Assembly: GCA_002633025.1 (NCBI GenBank)
Contig: NMRB01000252.1
Location: forward strand, 101,193 to 165,192
Length of the DNA stretch: 64,000 bases
DNA from: Notospermus geniculatus
Lineage: Eukaryota > Nemertea > Pilidiophora > Heteronemertea > Lineidae
Direction of reading: 5' to 3'
Below, one piece after another: positions 26,701 to 38,774 of the stretch (its first letter is position 1; each line of letters begins with the position of its first letter). The notes beneath the pieces are model-generated. The model was not told the DNA's origin and did not search any database. It saw only the letters and a program-made list of their open reading frames with translations. The position numbers and the translations under genes are program-made.

Positions 26701-28960
26701 CTACTTATTTGGTTCTTTTCATTGAAATGGGGGATATACTTAGGAGGAAGTTATATTAAGAAGATAAGCCAATTATCAGTTTATGTTAAAAAAAGAATTG
26801 TGAAGTTTGGACAAACTTCAAAGGGTTATGGCCAGCAGTTTGTTCTTTGTATATTTTCCGAGGCAGTGATCTGCCAATTAAACTTATTATTAAGTTCACA
26901 CAGACTTTACGCTTGGCCCAGCACGTGCATTTAAAAGTATAATCCAACCATGTCGTATCAGAGGTGTGTTTTCTCAGCACTTCCGCTGTAGTGTGACTAC
27001 TTTGCGACTGTGTTCATAACACCTTTAAAAAGCAATGACTGTTGCCGCAACTTGGAGACAAGGGAAGTCTTTCCTGTGTTTTGATACTGGTTATAATATC
27101 CATACTGGCTTTTGTAATTTCAACAATACAAGCCAGCTAAAACAACAGTCCGTTATTCAAGCAAAGTGTGAATGTATGTTGAAATTTGGTGGTGTATGTA
27201 TTGGCTTATCCACCACACCCATTTCTGTCACTATGTGATTAGATTGACAACATGCTTTGATGCAAACTTGGAGGTTTCATTCCTCCAAGATGCAAAGAAT
27301 AGGATCTTAGCACAATGATTTGGAAAAATGGTTCCATATCAGAACGAAAATGGCAAAAGTTTATAATTTTGTAATGCCACGTTTTCAGACTTGGGAGTCT
27401 CAATCATTGGCTGTGAAAGTCATTATATGAGTCAGGTGTGCCTCATTCTGGAAGGGGGTCCTTTCTTTTCATTGTCGTGACATTACCATTACCAATATGA
27501 CCCATGCAGATTATGACTCAAGTTCTTTTCAATCCCCTTTAAAACCTGTTGCTTTCCACAAAAGCTTAATGTGGTCTTCCACTTAATCTTACATAGCCCT
27601 TGTGATCCTGATCCTTTTATGAATTGAAGGGCCAAAGACCTTTTTATACACCTTTTAACCACAGCTGACCACATCACCATGAAAACTGTGGTCTAATTTT
27701 AGGGATCATGGTTATGTACATGATAATCCCTAGTTGAACTTTACTTGAAAGATAAATCCCTTTTTTGTTGCTCAATACAGAAATTAACTGTGTCATCAAG
27801 GGAGGGACCAATTTAATCTTTTTCTTCCTCTCTGTAGGCATTTTTCCATGCTGTTGACCAGAGAGAGAAAGTTTTAATTAAAAACGTTATGGGTTGAACT
27901 CCTTGAAATAGTTGCCATGTAATTATAAAGGGAGCTATAGGTCACATCTGTGTTGTCCAAGGTCATTGTATTGCTGGTTAATTAACAATTTGTAAAAATT
28001 TATTGCTCAAAAATTATTTTATGGTATCAAAATAGGCTAATGTCATGAAGTCTGCGCACTATACATCTCCCCTGTCATAGTGTATTTCATAGTGGAGGGC
28101 TCAAAGAAACTTTTTCCTGCTGCTTGTAGAAAAAGAAGGCCGGTTGGGCAAAATACTGCTGGTTATAATTGTCTGAGCCTTGTAGTTCACGTTAAATGTA
28201 TAGACTTTCACCATCAGAGACTGGTATACTTCAAGTATGCTGATCATTTTAAACCAGCCAATTAAGTCATTGCAGCTTCAGCTGTGTTATGCACAGATTT
28301 GATGCTGAAGCCCAGAGATTTTCAAAGATTTAGATTTGCTGTATTATTCCTTTTGTAATACAGCTATATGAATGCATTCTACAGCTAATGTCTGCTTACT
28401 TCAGCTTACACTTTATGCAACTGAATGAAGGGGTCAACATGGGATGACCTCAACTGAACAACATTCTGGTGACAATGAAGGTTCCCCTAGGCTATGTCAT
28501 CACTCATCCATTGTTGCATGAAAGACACTACCTTGCATTTCCTGTTGCAGGTCAAGGGGCGATATTCCAATGCTTGGGGCTTCCCCTTGCTCTAATTCCA
28601 AACAATAATATACTCTCTTTCAGGGTCTAAATATCCCCTTTTGCAATTTTCTGGATACCCGCTTCATCTCCATGGAGACATGAAACCATAACATTCGAAG
28701 ATGGACCGGGACCAAATATTGTTTTCTCAATTCTCAGAATTTCAGTTTCAAAAAGATGGCGATGCAGATAGCATACTAGGGTTTGCTTTGAAGCCTTTGG
28801 CAGTCATTGCTAAATTAATTTCCCAGTGAATTCTTCAAATATTCAAAGTTTTTTCTCCTTTTTATCTTTTCAGGGAAAAGTGATGAGCTTCTCTTTGAAG
28901 AAATAAGTGGTTGTGTAATCCTCGTTGGTGTGACCGCTTCTTGTTGTCTTCAACCTCTGT
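23718..28960. other. no supportable gene
   Basis: A/T-rich intergenic-looking DNA. Only chance-length frames are present. A strong polypyrimidine-AG acceptor at 28850-28873 on the plus strand is discussed among the rejected items. Confidence 0.5.
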
Positions 28961-28965
28961 TGGTT

Positions 28966-29180
28966 GGACAAGATGGGTGGTCATATCACTTGACGTCACA
29001 GGGTTGCATGGATGGATGCTTTCATCACTTGACGTTGCAAGGCTGGATGGATGGTCACATCACTTGACGTCACAAGGTTGGATGGATGGTCACATCACTT
29101 GACGTCACAAGGTTGGATGGACAGTCACATCACTGACATCACAAGGTTGGATGGATGGTCATATCTCTTGACGTCACAAG
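28966..29180 (+). repeat. 35-bp minisatellite carrying CRE octamers
   Basis: About six units of 34-39 bp have the form 'ggatggtcacatcacTTGACGTCACAAGGTTGGAT'. The palindromic octamer TGACGTCA (the CREB/ATF site) is intact at 28991, 29065, 29100 and 29169 and degenerate at 29030 (TGACGTTG) and 29134 (TGACATCA). Spacings are 39, 35, 35, 34 and 35 bp. Confidence 0.85.
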
Positions 29181-31378
29181 TTCCAGTACAGTTCCTGAAC
29201 AAGACTTGGATCCTGAAGAAAGTCTCATTGAATCCTTGCATCACATCATCATTTCTACCTACTTTTATGTATTGTTCATTAAAATTTTATAAATTGTACA
29301 CATTAGTTCTTGTTTCTTCAGTTATTACATTACATTTACCGGTATGTGACAGCTGACACTAATGGTCAGCACTCTGTCCATGGAAACAGTTTATTCATGA
29401 CTTAAATTCATTTCGAAGGGGACTGAAATGAAATGCTGAACCTTCAGAAGTGGTCAAGCACAATTACGTCTACAGGCCCAACCCTTCATTGACATCTTGA
29501 CCCCATCAAGTGTTAAGTCACTTCACTTCACCAAGTCCACACAGCACTCAGGAATGAATGAAACCCTGGCCCTGAGACATCAAGATGTACTTATGGTTGT
29601 TGATCATCAAGTACAGTCCAGTATCGTTCACACAGAAGTTTTGGACAATCATGTGGTTCCCACAGAAATTAATATCAATGTCACTTTCTAACCCCCTGCA
29701 TCATAAATTCACCCATCTCAAACATGCAGAGATGGAAATGGGTTGATATTTCAGGGTTTGCACTAATAAAGCGCTTCCATTATGTCTTGCTTTCTTTATA
29801 ATTACTTGACTCCTGAAAATGTGAATTTGAGAGGCTGGTGAAAAATCACTTTTTCACCCAGCGTGCCTCAACGACTGCATGTTTCAGAAAAAATGATGTC
29901 CCCAAAACACTACTTGTGATGGTTCCTGTGTGGGTGTCTAGCATTCTACATCTGCATACAAATCAGGACCAGCTATTGTCCATCTGCACTCAGAAGTCGT
30001 GCTGTTTACCAATACATATTGGTTTTCATAGGACCTTTCTCCAAGTAGACATATCCTATACCATATGCTTATTTTAGTTTACTCGCTACATTCAAGTAGT
30101 CTGGAATGTAATTCTGGTGCAATTTAAAGTCCAGAGTACCCTTACCCAACCCTGCACTCATGCTCTTCGTACTTGTGACTCTATTGTGATGGGGAGAGCT
30201 TGAGCTAGTCAACAGCATTATTTTGACCTTTTCCAAGCGTCCATATTTGAATTTGATTGTAGCCTACCCCGGTCTGCTGTGTCTAGCTTTTGAGGTCCTC
30301 GTCAGCTGAGCACCAGGCCTATTGGCCTCTAGTTTCTAGTTACAATGGACACGGGGATATTTTCACTCCCGTTCTACATCTCCACTAGCGTATCACTAGG
30401 CTTGACCGATGACCACGGATGAGGTGGCAGTATTCATTAAAATGCAAAGTGCTCCCTCATAATTAATTACAAATAGGCGTATTGGATTCTGAATTCCTAA
30501 ACATGGACCTCTCATAAAATCTGATATAGTGCTTTTAATGCTTTGTTTGAGCTGTTTGCATCATTGCTGCCATCCGCGGAGTGTGCTTCCAGACTCCGTC
30601 ATCAATTCACAATCTCTGGAGGTATTTTCTCTCCAACAATGGTCCCATGGTCCATGAAATCCTGGAAAGAAATCCATCTACAAAGCAGTGGGTGATTAAA
30701 ATACACAATGAGGAATGAGGGAGGTATTGTCTGAGCAAGGAATCACCTCTTTATGCGGGCATTGTGCCCGAGAATAAAGAGCCAGCTTCTCTATTGATTT
30801 TGGCTTTACCTTGTATGGCCATTCCTGCAGTGGATGAAGGTATTCAACCCTCTGGCTGCTGATGCGACATAGCACTACCAGCACAGCAACCTCGGCCACC
30901 TGTACCACCTAGATGCCTCCGCATGGCCATTGTCACTGCAGTGGTTACATAGCTCCACATGCTAATGATGACAACCCCGTAATACAATGGAATGGTGCTT
31001 ATCTTTTTTCACGGCAGACGGTGTGGCTTTTGTGACGAGGGCGGGGCTTGAGCCTATTGATTTAAAGGATATTATTCATAGATTCCATCAACATTAGCGA
31101 TTATTTGATAACTCGTCGTAAGTTATCATATGCAGATAACGGCACTATGTAATGCCTTCACAAAAGAAAATCAGAAATGAAAAGGTGACGAAGTAGGCCT
31201 ATTGTTTTTGAAGTTGGAACAATTCTTTTTTTATTAAATTATGTCAATTTTAATTTTTCTATAAAATTTTTGAATGTTGTCTTGGCTCAATATTGGTAAT
31301 TTCGTAGCAATCACTGGGTTTCGAGGTGAGGTCGGAAATTGTTTTTTTTCATCGGGATTATAATCTGGATTTGTAACC
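29181..31378. other. no supportable gene
   Basis: No recognisable coding sequence. An AATAAA lies at about 29767 but has no attached exon I can defend. Confidence 0.5.
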
Positions 31379-32366
31379 CGGTGTAACGTTTTTGAATGTT
31401 TTTCCACCTGTGAGTGTTCCCCTGCGAGTGACTTACCACACATACTTAGATTCCTGTCACACCGGTCTTCAAAAAGAGACAATATCAGCCGCATCTTATG
31501 AGAACACGTCCCTTGTCTCCTTAGACGGGGTTGCTGATAGAACTGTTAGGGGAAACTTTAAAGTATGTCAACCATGTTTGATAGTTTGACTGCCCAGGGG
31601 TTATGTACCGATCATAAACAGAACACTGTGTACATGAACCGGAGTGTGCTCTGTTTCCTCTACACCTAATGTCAACTAAATTTGAGTAAAGATAAAGTAT
31701 AACCCTTTCTGGCTTGTCTACCCAATATATAATCCTATTATCAAAGTCTAGAGCAGAAAGGAAGGAATGGCAGTACAGCCTATCTTGAGAAATATCAGAC
31801 GTTCTTAGCCAAGGGCGTAGGCTGGGGGGGTGCACAGGGTGCACGTGCACCCTCCCACAGCAGTGAGAGAGTTCCGCTCTGGCAAGCAGAAAAAAATCAA
31901 CCCTGTAATCGTGTAGATTTTGGCTAAGAATAGTGCTGAAATCACGTCTCAGAGCATCCAGATTCCAAAATTTTCTGGGGCAGGACCCCCAGACCCCCCT
32001 CCACAACACACCTATTCTTACGTTTCAGCATTACTGTGAAACTTCATGCCAGCTGAAACCAGCTGCATGAGTTCCGCTTTTGCAAAAATGTGCACCTCCC
32101 CAGGCTCACACCAGCCTACGCCCTTGTTAGCGCTTGCTCCCTTTGTCACCGCATACGAAAGCCGCGGTGTAACACCTGCATTGTTTCCGTATGTCAGTGT
32201 TTCCCCTATTGTTCAGGAAACGTTGACACCTTTCTCTGTCAATTCAGTTTATTCCGTCAGACAATAGTAGTATCGCAAGCCGTCCCTGCCATAAATCCAC
32301 CATGCTGTAATTATTTACTACCGATATAACACTCACAGGTGGAGAACATTCAAAAACGTTACACCG
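31379..32366. mobile_element. terminal-inverted-repeat element, ~0.99 kb
   Basis: Both ends read CGGTGTAACGTTTTTGAATG inward and stay similar for ~38 bp (CCACCTGTGAGTGTT is shared). The right arm also shares subterminal words (TATTCCGTCA, CAAT.TATTG) with the smaller element at 46298-46485, so both belong to one family. No transposase frame. A second foldback (31810-32126) is nested inside and accounts for much of the length. Confidence 0.75.
31810..32126. mobile_element. nested foldback with CAAGGGCGTAGGCTG ends
   Basis: CAAGGGCGTAGGCTGG at 31810 is matched by its reverse complement ending at 32126. Both sides then carry a GGTGCAC motif (left GGGGGGTGCACAGGG, right inverted GTGCACCTCCCC). 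It lies wholly inside the 31379-32366 element, so it inserted later. Confidence 0.7.
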
Positions 32367-35364
32367 CTGACGGAGGGAGCGAAAAACTGAATGTCAGCAC
32401 CACAAAACTCATCCTGAGGATGAGGACCTGTCCCAAAACTGGTCTCGTAGTCGTACGTAATCGTGATTCCAGTGCGATTGTCACAAGATGATGAAGTTAC
32501 TTTCAAGTTGCTTTATGATGCATGGATGATGCATACTCAAATGTCTGGTCCTGCAGCCAGATAAGCAGTGAAAATCAGATTTGCGACAAAATGGGTGGCT
32601 GAAAGCCATGTTGTCTGTATGTGTAAAACGTGAGTGCTAAGAAGTGCTGATTAAGAAATCGTCTTGTGTTGCCTTGAAACAAGACTCATTCGTTCAGGAA
32701 GGAAGGGCTTGGTCAGTAGGCTTGTCCACTCTGTCCAGTACCTATACCTACCTGGACAACCAAGCCTTGACACCTGTGTTAATGCAAGAAAATGAAAACA
32801 TTGACATTCCAATGCACACAAGTATTGCTTTCCTGCAGTCTCGTCTCGTGTGTTTTGAAAACCTTCGCTCGTCGCTTGTTTACCCAGACTGGACTAAACT
32901 TCTTCTCTGTTTGCTTATATTTGTTTGGCAAACTTCACTATATGTGCTCTATGTACTAATCATGATGACCCCCCCCCCACACACACACACACACGTCATC
33001 AAAAACACGGAAGTATAGGCCTAATCATAACTGTCATTGTTCGTTTTGCACTTGGTGCGCTCCAGGATTTTAGTGNCGTAGTGTATAGAACCATAGAACC
33101 ACATATTATAGCATATCCTGCATCGAGGTTTTGGGAATCCCCTTGGGGAATCCCCAATGCTGTGTGTAGTCTTGCGCAGCCAGCCACACAGTACTGCTAC
33201 GGTTCCACAGATTCGAAACAGCGGCTGGGTGACCGAGACTAGGCTCGTCGATTATAACCCATCTGTCTATAGTGTCTGGCTTTAAGTGCCCGCACAAGAA
33301 ATAACACCGCAACCGGGAGTGTTTCCGAATCGGGGAGACGCCTGTACCAATATGTCATTAATAAGAATATTATAATAAATATCATCAATGTATTGCCACG
33401 TGCACCCTGGGATGCTGGAACGGAGAAGAAAATATTTAGACTGCGAGAATACTCGGGAAATTCGCGTTATCAGGCATTCTACGAGAGGAAATGGTACTCG
33501 GATGAGGAAACCGGGTGTCTGGTTGGAGGTGATCAGATCGCCAGCAAGGGATGCGTGGTGAGACAATTGCTCAATGCAGTTATATTCACTGCCACACCCA
33601 ATATGCCGAAGGGGTAAAATGTCGACCTGAATGTCGTTTCGCGTTCACCCTTTTGTCTCCAATACGCCATCCTGGGATCATCAGGGCTCGCGCCCTTCGT
33701 CCTCATTTGTCGTCTACGGTGACGACGGGAGCGAGCGAACCCCTGATGTTCTCAGGATGTTGCTAACCCAAATCTTCTACACTTCAAAATTCCTCGTGAC
33801 ATTCAGTTTTCCCGATTATCGTTCCCTCCATAGGTGACGATCGGGTAGGGAGGGGATTGCGGGGGGTCTAAGCGTGGTGTAGGCCTACTTGGAGCTGCTA
33901 AATAAAGTGTGCCGATTCCTTCGCAGTTGGGGTGGAAACATCAGCTGACGTATGATCATGCCACTTTGGCCAAAAACAGTTCAGAGATCAAAAGCATGAT
34001 GTTTGCGCTCCCACTGCGATGGGAGGGCCTAGGTGTCTATGTAATGGGCACGGTAGGGGGCGTTGTTGACCCTTATGTACAAACACCAAGGACAATGTGT
34101 TAATGATTATGTGACAATCATGTTCATGATGAAAGGATAATCCCCTGTTGTCACCAACTCGTTAATCCCTTTGTTTTCGAAGATGGATGTGACTTATGCG
34201 AATTAAATAAATAATTTGTTGTTGTTTTTATTGAACAATGAGAAAACGGCACCACTTGGTGGTGTGGGATTAAATATCCATGTAATGACGTTATAAAATG
34301 TCGAAATTACTGGTATGTGTTGGGGTGGGGTGTATCTTACTTCCTGGCAACGAGTCGAGAGAACACCACCAAGAAAGGACGCCCAAGCCGTGGCAATGTT
34401 GTCCACACCTGACAGATGTAAAGTGGACAGATGGAACGCAGGCAAAACGTGAGCCCTGACTCCAGGAATGCCATTTTTACCGCACGGCAACTCGACACGT
34501 GCTTCTGGGTCAGCTGCTGGGAACTCCGTGACGTCATCAGTCTTCCAGGAAACGTTCGTATTCCGCATCGGCGCGCGTTTGAAGAAATAGCGGAACCATA
34601 TTATTGGTGTGGTATTATCATGAAAATAAATACTTGATAATAAATAGCCCAGTTTATACTTATGACGTTGGATGTTCGGTTGAGCTGAGAGTTCAAGTCG
34701 GTCGCCCACTTATGAAATATCTCTCAGCACTTTCCTTCGTGACGCAGGCCTACGTCATTCAGCACAACGTGACTGAGATGTGACTTTCAGTGTGGCAGCA
34801 CAGGTTGTCCCTCGTACATTTTGTCCCACTGGTGCCTATGATCCAGGTTTTGCTGACTTGATTGAAGTGTAAGCCTATGCTTACTGGCTAGCGGTACTTC
34901 TGGATACTTCCTCCACTCACTGCCAAGATGTTCCTTTTAAATTTTAGCACAATCCTCTCAAAAACGGGTCATTCAGACATCTGAATATGGAGGCAATAGA
35001 GAGGTTGAACAAATCAGTCTAACGTTACAAGGCGGGTTCGTCTTACTTGCCGGCTGGACTTGGACCCACTGGCCTAGTGAAGCATCGTGGAAAAACGTGG
35101 TTTTTAGCGGGCGTAGGCCTTTTTTGGCCCACTCGGTCTGAACGAAGTAATCGTGTTATCAGCCAACGACACTGTTTACCAGACCTATCAGTAATCGTGA
35201 TTGGCCTATGTAGGCCTAGGCTTCTGATATCAATATTGACTAGTCTGTACTCTTGGACTTTAGTAACAGACATAATAGGCCTTCACGTATAGGCTTAATA
35301 CAATGTAGACCTATATACAATAGGTCCTAGGCCTATATCTATGTACATTTTGTAAACGTCTGCT
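32367..35364. other. no supportable gene
   Basis: A (C)n(AC)n microsatellite lies at 32970-32994 and one N at 33076. The longest frame, 168 codons on the minus strand at 34203-34709, has no known domain. No tRNA or other RNA gene was recognised. Confidence 0.5.
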
Positions 35365-36584
35365 ATGTGTCGAAATTGTGTTCGCGGGAGCGAATGCCCG
35401 TGTGTAGGTCCAACCTTGGATCAATATAATTATTCCTCCAAGGTCCCGACAGAGCTAGGCCCTATGGGCCATATGCCCGACACCAGAAGAGGGGTTAATA
35501 TGGTTAACGGGTTTGTCAGGGCGCCGTTCAAATGTAGAGGCCCCAAGCATGTGCGATATCCATGCATAGTCATGATTCAGAATCCGATACAATAGTCGAC
35601 GACGTTCCATTGTATACGCACGCTGCTTAGGAAAAAGGCGGGAAATATCACCTGCATAGATGGGATGTAAACACAGATGGTGTATTTTCCATGCTGTGAA
35701 ATACCTACACACGTCTGATTTCGTGGAATCTGTCTCAGTCAAACAATTGGGGATTTCCCGAGTGGCAGGTTCTGATGGAGAGGACCGTTTGGTGTAAACG
35801 GAGAATGACCCCCTGGAAAAATATCCCTCTTTTATTTGAAGAGGGAAACCAGAAGGGATGGCGGTTTCTTTTGGTCGAGTTCTGCTCTCCGGATACTTTT
35901 TCATGAAGACTTTTCCTCCTGTCACATCTACTGACTTGACGTCCACTTTCAGAGGCCCCTTTAGGAGCCTTCCAAATTTGTCTGGTTGGTCGACTGGCAT
36001 TGGAATCCCAGATAGAAAATTCACATCTGGTAAATTAGAATGTGCACAATGCATTCTATTTTTGCATACGCTGAATTGTATTCCAGGAACCATACCCAGA
36101 GATAGGCCTAAGTTCTAAAGGCGCTGCTCCACGTGACAGACAGTTTTCTATCGAAAGTTTGCTGTCAGTCAATTATTGCTGTCAGACAGCAATAATTGCC
36201 GTCATAGTCACTAGCTGAACAACTTCCACGGGATAGTCTTTGGGCAGTTACTATCAGACAGTAAACTTTCGACAGAAAACTGTCACGTGGAGCGGCGCCT
36301 TAATGACAGTTTTCTATCGAAAGTTTGCTGTCAGATAGTCAATTGTTGCTGTCAGACAGCAAAAACTGTCATACAGTACTGTCTGACAGCAATCTTTCGA
36401 TAGAAAACTGTCACGTGGAGCGGCACCTTTAGAGTATTCCATGTACCAACTATAAGACTTGGGGAAGTGCCACCACTCCATACATGGCATTTCCAGCAAG
36501 TCCAGCTGACTCGTGAGAGGGATTGAATGAACCTTCTCAGCTATGTTTGATGAGAATGAGACAACCAACATTCAGTGTCCCTGT
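35365..36584. repeat. 1.2-kb duplicated segment, copy 1 (left of gap)
   Basis: Aligns with 37512-38764 at an offset of about 2147 bp, with a few per cent substitutions and small indels. It ends directly at the N gap. It contains the inverted-repeat cluster at 36117-36430. A 212-codon minus-strand frame here is broken by an indel in copy 2 and differs by many amino-acid changes, so it is not treated as a gene. Confidence 0.9.
36117..36430. mobile_element. composite foldback cluster (CTCCACGTGACAG ends), copy 1
   Basis: AAAGGCGCTGCTCCACGTGA at the left is mirrored by TCACGTGGAGCGGCGCCTT ending near 36303. A second, half-overlapping unit (from TGACAGTTTTCTATCG) ends in TCACGTGGAGCGGCACCTTT at 36430. 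Internal stretches of CTGTCAGACAGCAATAATTG form further hairpins. This looks like two related MITEs, one truncated against the other. Confidence 0.75.
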
Positions 36585-37228
36585 NNNNNNNNNNNNNNNN
36601 NNNNNNNNNNNNNNNNNNNNNNNNNNNNNNNNNNNNNNNNNNNNNNNNNNNNNNNNNNNNNNNNNNNNNNNNNNNNNNNNNNNNNNNNNNNNNNNNNNNN
36701 NNNNNNNNNNNNNNNNNNNNNNNNNNNNNNNNNNNNNNNNNNNNNNNNNNNNNNNNNNNNNNNNNNNNNNNNNNNNNNNNNNNNNNNNNNNNNNNNNNNN
36801 NNNNNNNNNNNNNNNNNNNNNNNNNNNNNNNNNNNNNNNNNNNNNNNNNNNNNNNNNNNNNNNNNNNNNNNNNNNNNNNNNNNNNNNNNNNNNNNNNNNN
36901 NNNNNNNNNNNNNNNNNNNNNNNNNNNNNNNNNNNNNNNNNNNNNNNNNNNNNNNNNNNNNNNNNNNNNNNNNNNNNNNNNNNNNNNNNNNNNNNNNNNN
37001 NNNNNNNNNNNNNNNNNNNNNNNNNNNNNNNNNNNNNNNNNNNNNNNNNNNNNNNNNNNNNNNNNNNNNNNNNNNNNNNNNNNNNNNNNNNNNNNNNNNN
37101 NNNNNNNNNNNNNNNNNNNNNNNNNNNNNNNNNNNNNNNNNNNNNNNNNNNNNNNNNNNNNNNNNNNNNNNNNNNNNNNNNNNNNNNNNNNNNNNNNNNN
37201 NNNNNNNNNNNNNNNNNNNNNNNNNNNN
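36585..37228. other. assembly gap (Ns)
   Basis: 644 unresolved bases between the two copies of the 1.2-kb duplication. The long reading frames through this region are artefacts of the Ns. Confidence 0.99.
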
Positions 37229-37314
37229 TCTAACCGAAATGCAAGCTCAAATATGATTGGTCTCTTAATAACTTCCTTCCTGCCTAAGCCGAGGCCTGAT
37301 TCGTTGAAAGTGGC

Positions 37315-37505
37315 AGATAGAACTGTGTTATTCTGAACCTGGTACGCTGTGCTGACATAGAACCTTGTTATTCTGATTTGGACACAACACCAGTAGGTTT
37401 TTAAGGTTCTAACTCGGCTATCAGATAGAACTCTGTAATACCAACAATACCCAACATCAAACTCAATTTTGACCAAAATGTTAGTTAGAACCCTGTAATT
37501 CTAAG
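37315..37505. repeat. degenerate tandem repeat (TAGAAC..TGT.ATTCT)
   Basis: Four loosely spaced copies of a TAGAACYYTGTWATTCT-like word occur at about 37318, 37360, 37425 and 37486. Non-coding. Confidence 0.4.
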
Positions 37506-37511
37506 GTCGCG

Positions 37512-38764
37512 ATGTGTCGAAATTGTGTACGCGCGAGCGAATGCCCGTGTGTAGGTCCAACCTTGGATCAATATAATTATTCCTCCAAGGTCCGACAGAG
37601 CTAGGCCCTATGGGCCATATGCCCGACACAAGAAGAGGGGTTAACATGGTTAACGGGTTTGTCAGGGCGCCGTTCAAATGTAGAGGCCCCAAGCATGTGC
37701 GATATCCATGCATAGTCATGATTCAGAATCCGATACAATAGTCGACGACGTTCCATTGTATACGCACGCTGCTCAGGGAAAAGGCGGGAAATATCACCTG
37801 CATAGATGGGATGTAAACACAGATGGTGTATTTTCCATGCTGTGAAATACCTACACACGTCTGATTTCGTGGAATCTGTCTCAGTCATCACAATTGGGGA
37901 TTTCCCGAGTGGCAGGTTCTGATGGAGAGGACCGTTTGGTGTAAACGGAGAATGACCCCTTGGAAAAATATCCCTCTTTTATTTGAAGAGGGAGACCAGA
38001 AGGGATGGCGGTTTCTTTTGGTTGAGTTCTGCTCTCCGGAATCTTTTTCATGAAGACTGTTCCTCCTGTCACATCTACTGACTTGACGTCCACTTTCAGA
38101 GGCCCCTTTAGGAGCCTTCCAAATTTGCCTGGTTGGTCGACTGGCATTGGAACCCCAGATAGAAAATTCCCATCTGGTAAATTAGAATGTGCACAATGCA
38201 TTCTATTTTTGCATACGCTGAATTGTATTCCAGGAACCATACCCAGAGATAGGCCTACGTTCTAAAGGCGCTGCTCCACGTGACAAGTTTTCTATAAGTT
38301 TGCTGTCAGTCAATTATTGCTGTCAGACAGCAATAATTGCTGTCATACAGTCACTAGCTGAACAACTTCCACGGGATAGTCTTTGGGCAGTTACTATCAG
38401 ACAGTAAACTTTCGACAGAAAACTGTCACGTGGAGCAGTGCCTTAATGACAGTTTTCTATCGAAAGTTTACTGTCAGATAGTCAATTATTGCTGTCAGAC
38501 AGCAAAAACTGTCATACAGTACTGTCTGACAGCAATCTTTCGATAGAAAACTGTCATGTGGAGCGGCACCTTTAGAGTATTCCATGTACCAACTATAAGA
38601 CTTGGGGAAGTGCCACCACTCCATACATGGCATTTCCAGCAAGTCCAGCCGACTCGTGAGAGGGATTGAATGAACCTTCTCAGCTATGTTTGACGAGAAT
38701 GAGACAACCAACAACAGGGACACTGAATGCTGTCAGCATTCAGTGTCCCTGTTGTCTCATTCTC
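37512..38764. repeat. 1.2-kb duplicated segment, copy 2 (right of gap)
   Basis: Near-identical to 35365-36584. A 1-bp indel near 37886 breaks the frame that is open in copy 1. It includes the second copy of the foldback cluster (38264-38573). At its right end it carries a large palindrome that is not present in the sequenced part of copy 1. Confidence 0.9.
38264..38573. mobile_element. composite foldback cluster (CTCCACGTGACAG ends), copy 2
   Basis: Same layout as 36117-36430, with small deletions (the left arm reads GTGACAAGTTTTCTATAAG). It was duplicated together with its surroundings rather than inserted independently, because the flanks match too. Confidence 0.75.
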
Positions 38765-38774
38765 ATCAAACATG
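38683..38774. repeat. near-perfect palindrome with 1-nt centre
   Basis: The axis is at T38733. The inner arms are perfect for 22 bp on each side (ACAACAGGGACACTGAATGC... against its mirror). They then continue, after a 7-bp indel, through GAGAATGAGACAA on the left and TTGTCTCATTCTC on the right. Copy 1 of the enclosing duplication has only one arm before it runs into Ns. Confidence 0.85.

Noticed and set aside
28850-28906. Possible terminal exon on the plus strand: strong polypyrimidine tract and CAG, then a 10-codon frame ending in TAA
   Set aside because: No upstream exon or donor could be linked and the peptide is too short to recognise. Only transcript data could revive it.
31521-32009. 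162-codon minus-strand frame
   Set aside because: Lies inside nested inverted-repeat elements and has no transposase or other motif.
34203-34709. 168-codon minus-strand frame ending near an AATAAA
   Set aside because: No recognisable domain. One frame of this length is expected by chance in 64 kb at this composition, and no partner exons were found.
35455-36093. 212-codon minus-strand reading frame
   Set aside because: The duplicate at 37512-38764 has a 1-bp indel that breaks it, and the two copies differ at many amino-acid positions, the pattern of neutral DNA. No known domain.
36523-37476. Frames of 236-311 codons over the gap
   Set aside because: Composed almost entirely of unknown bases.
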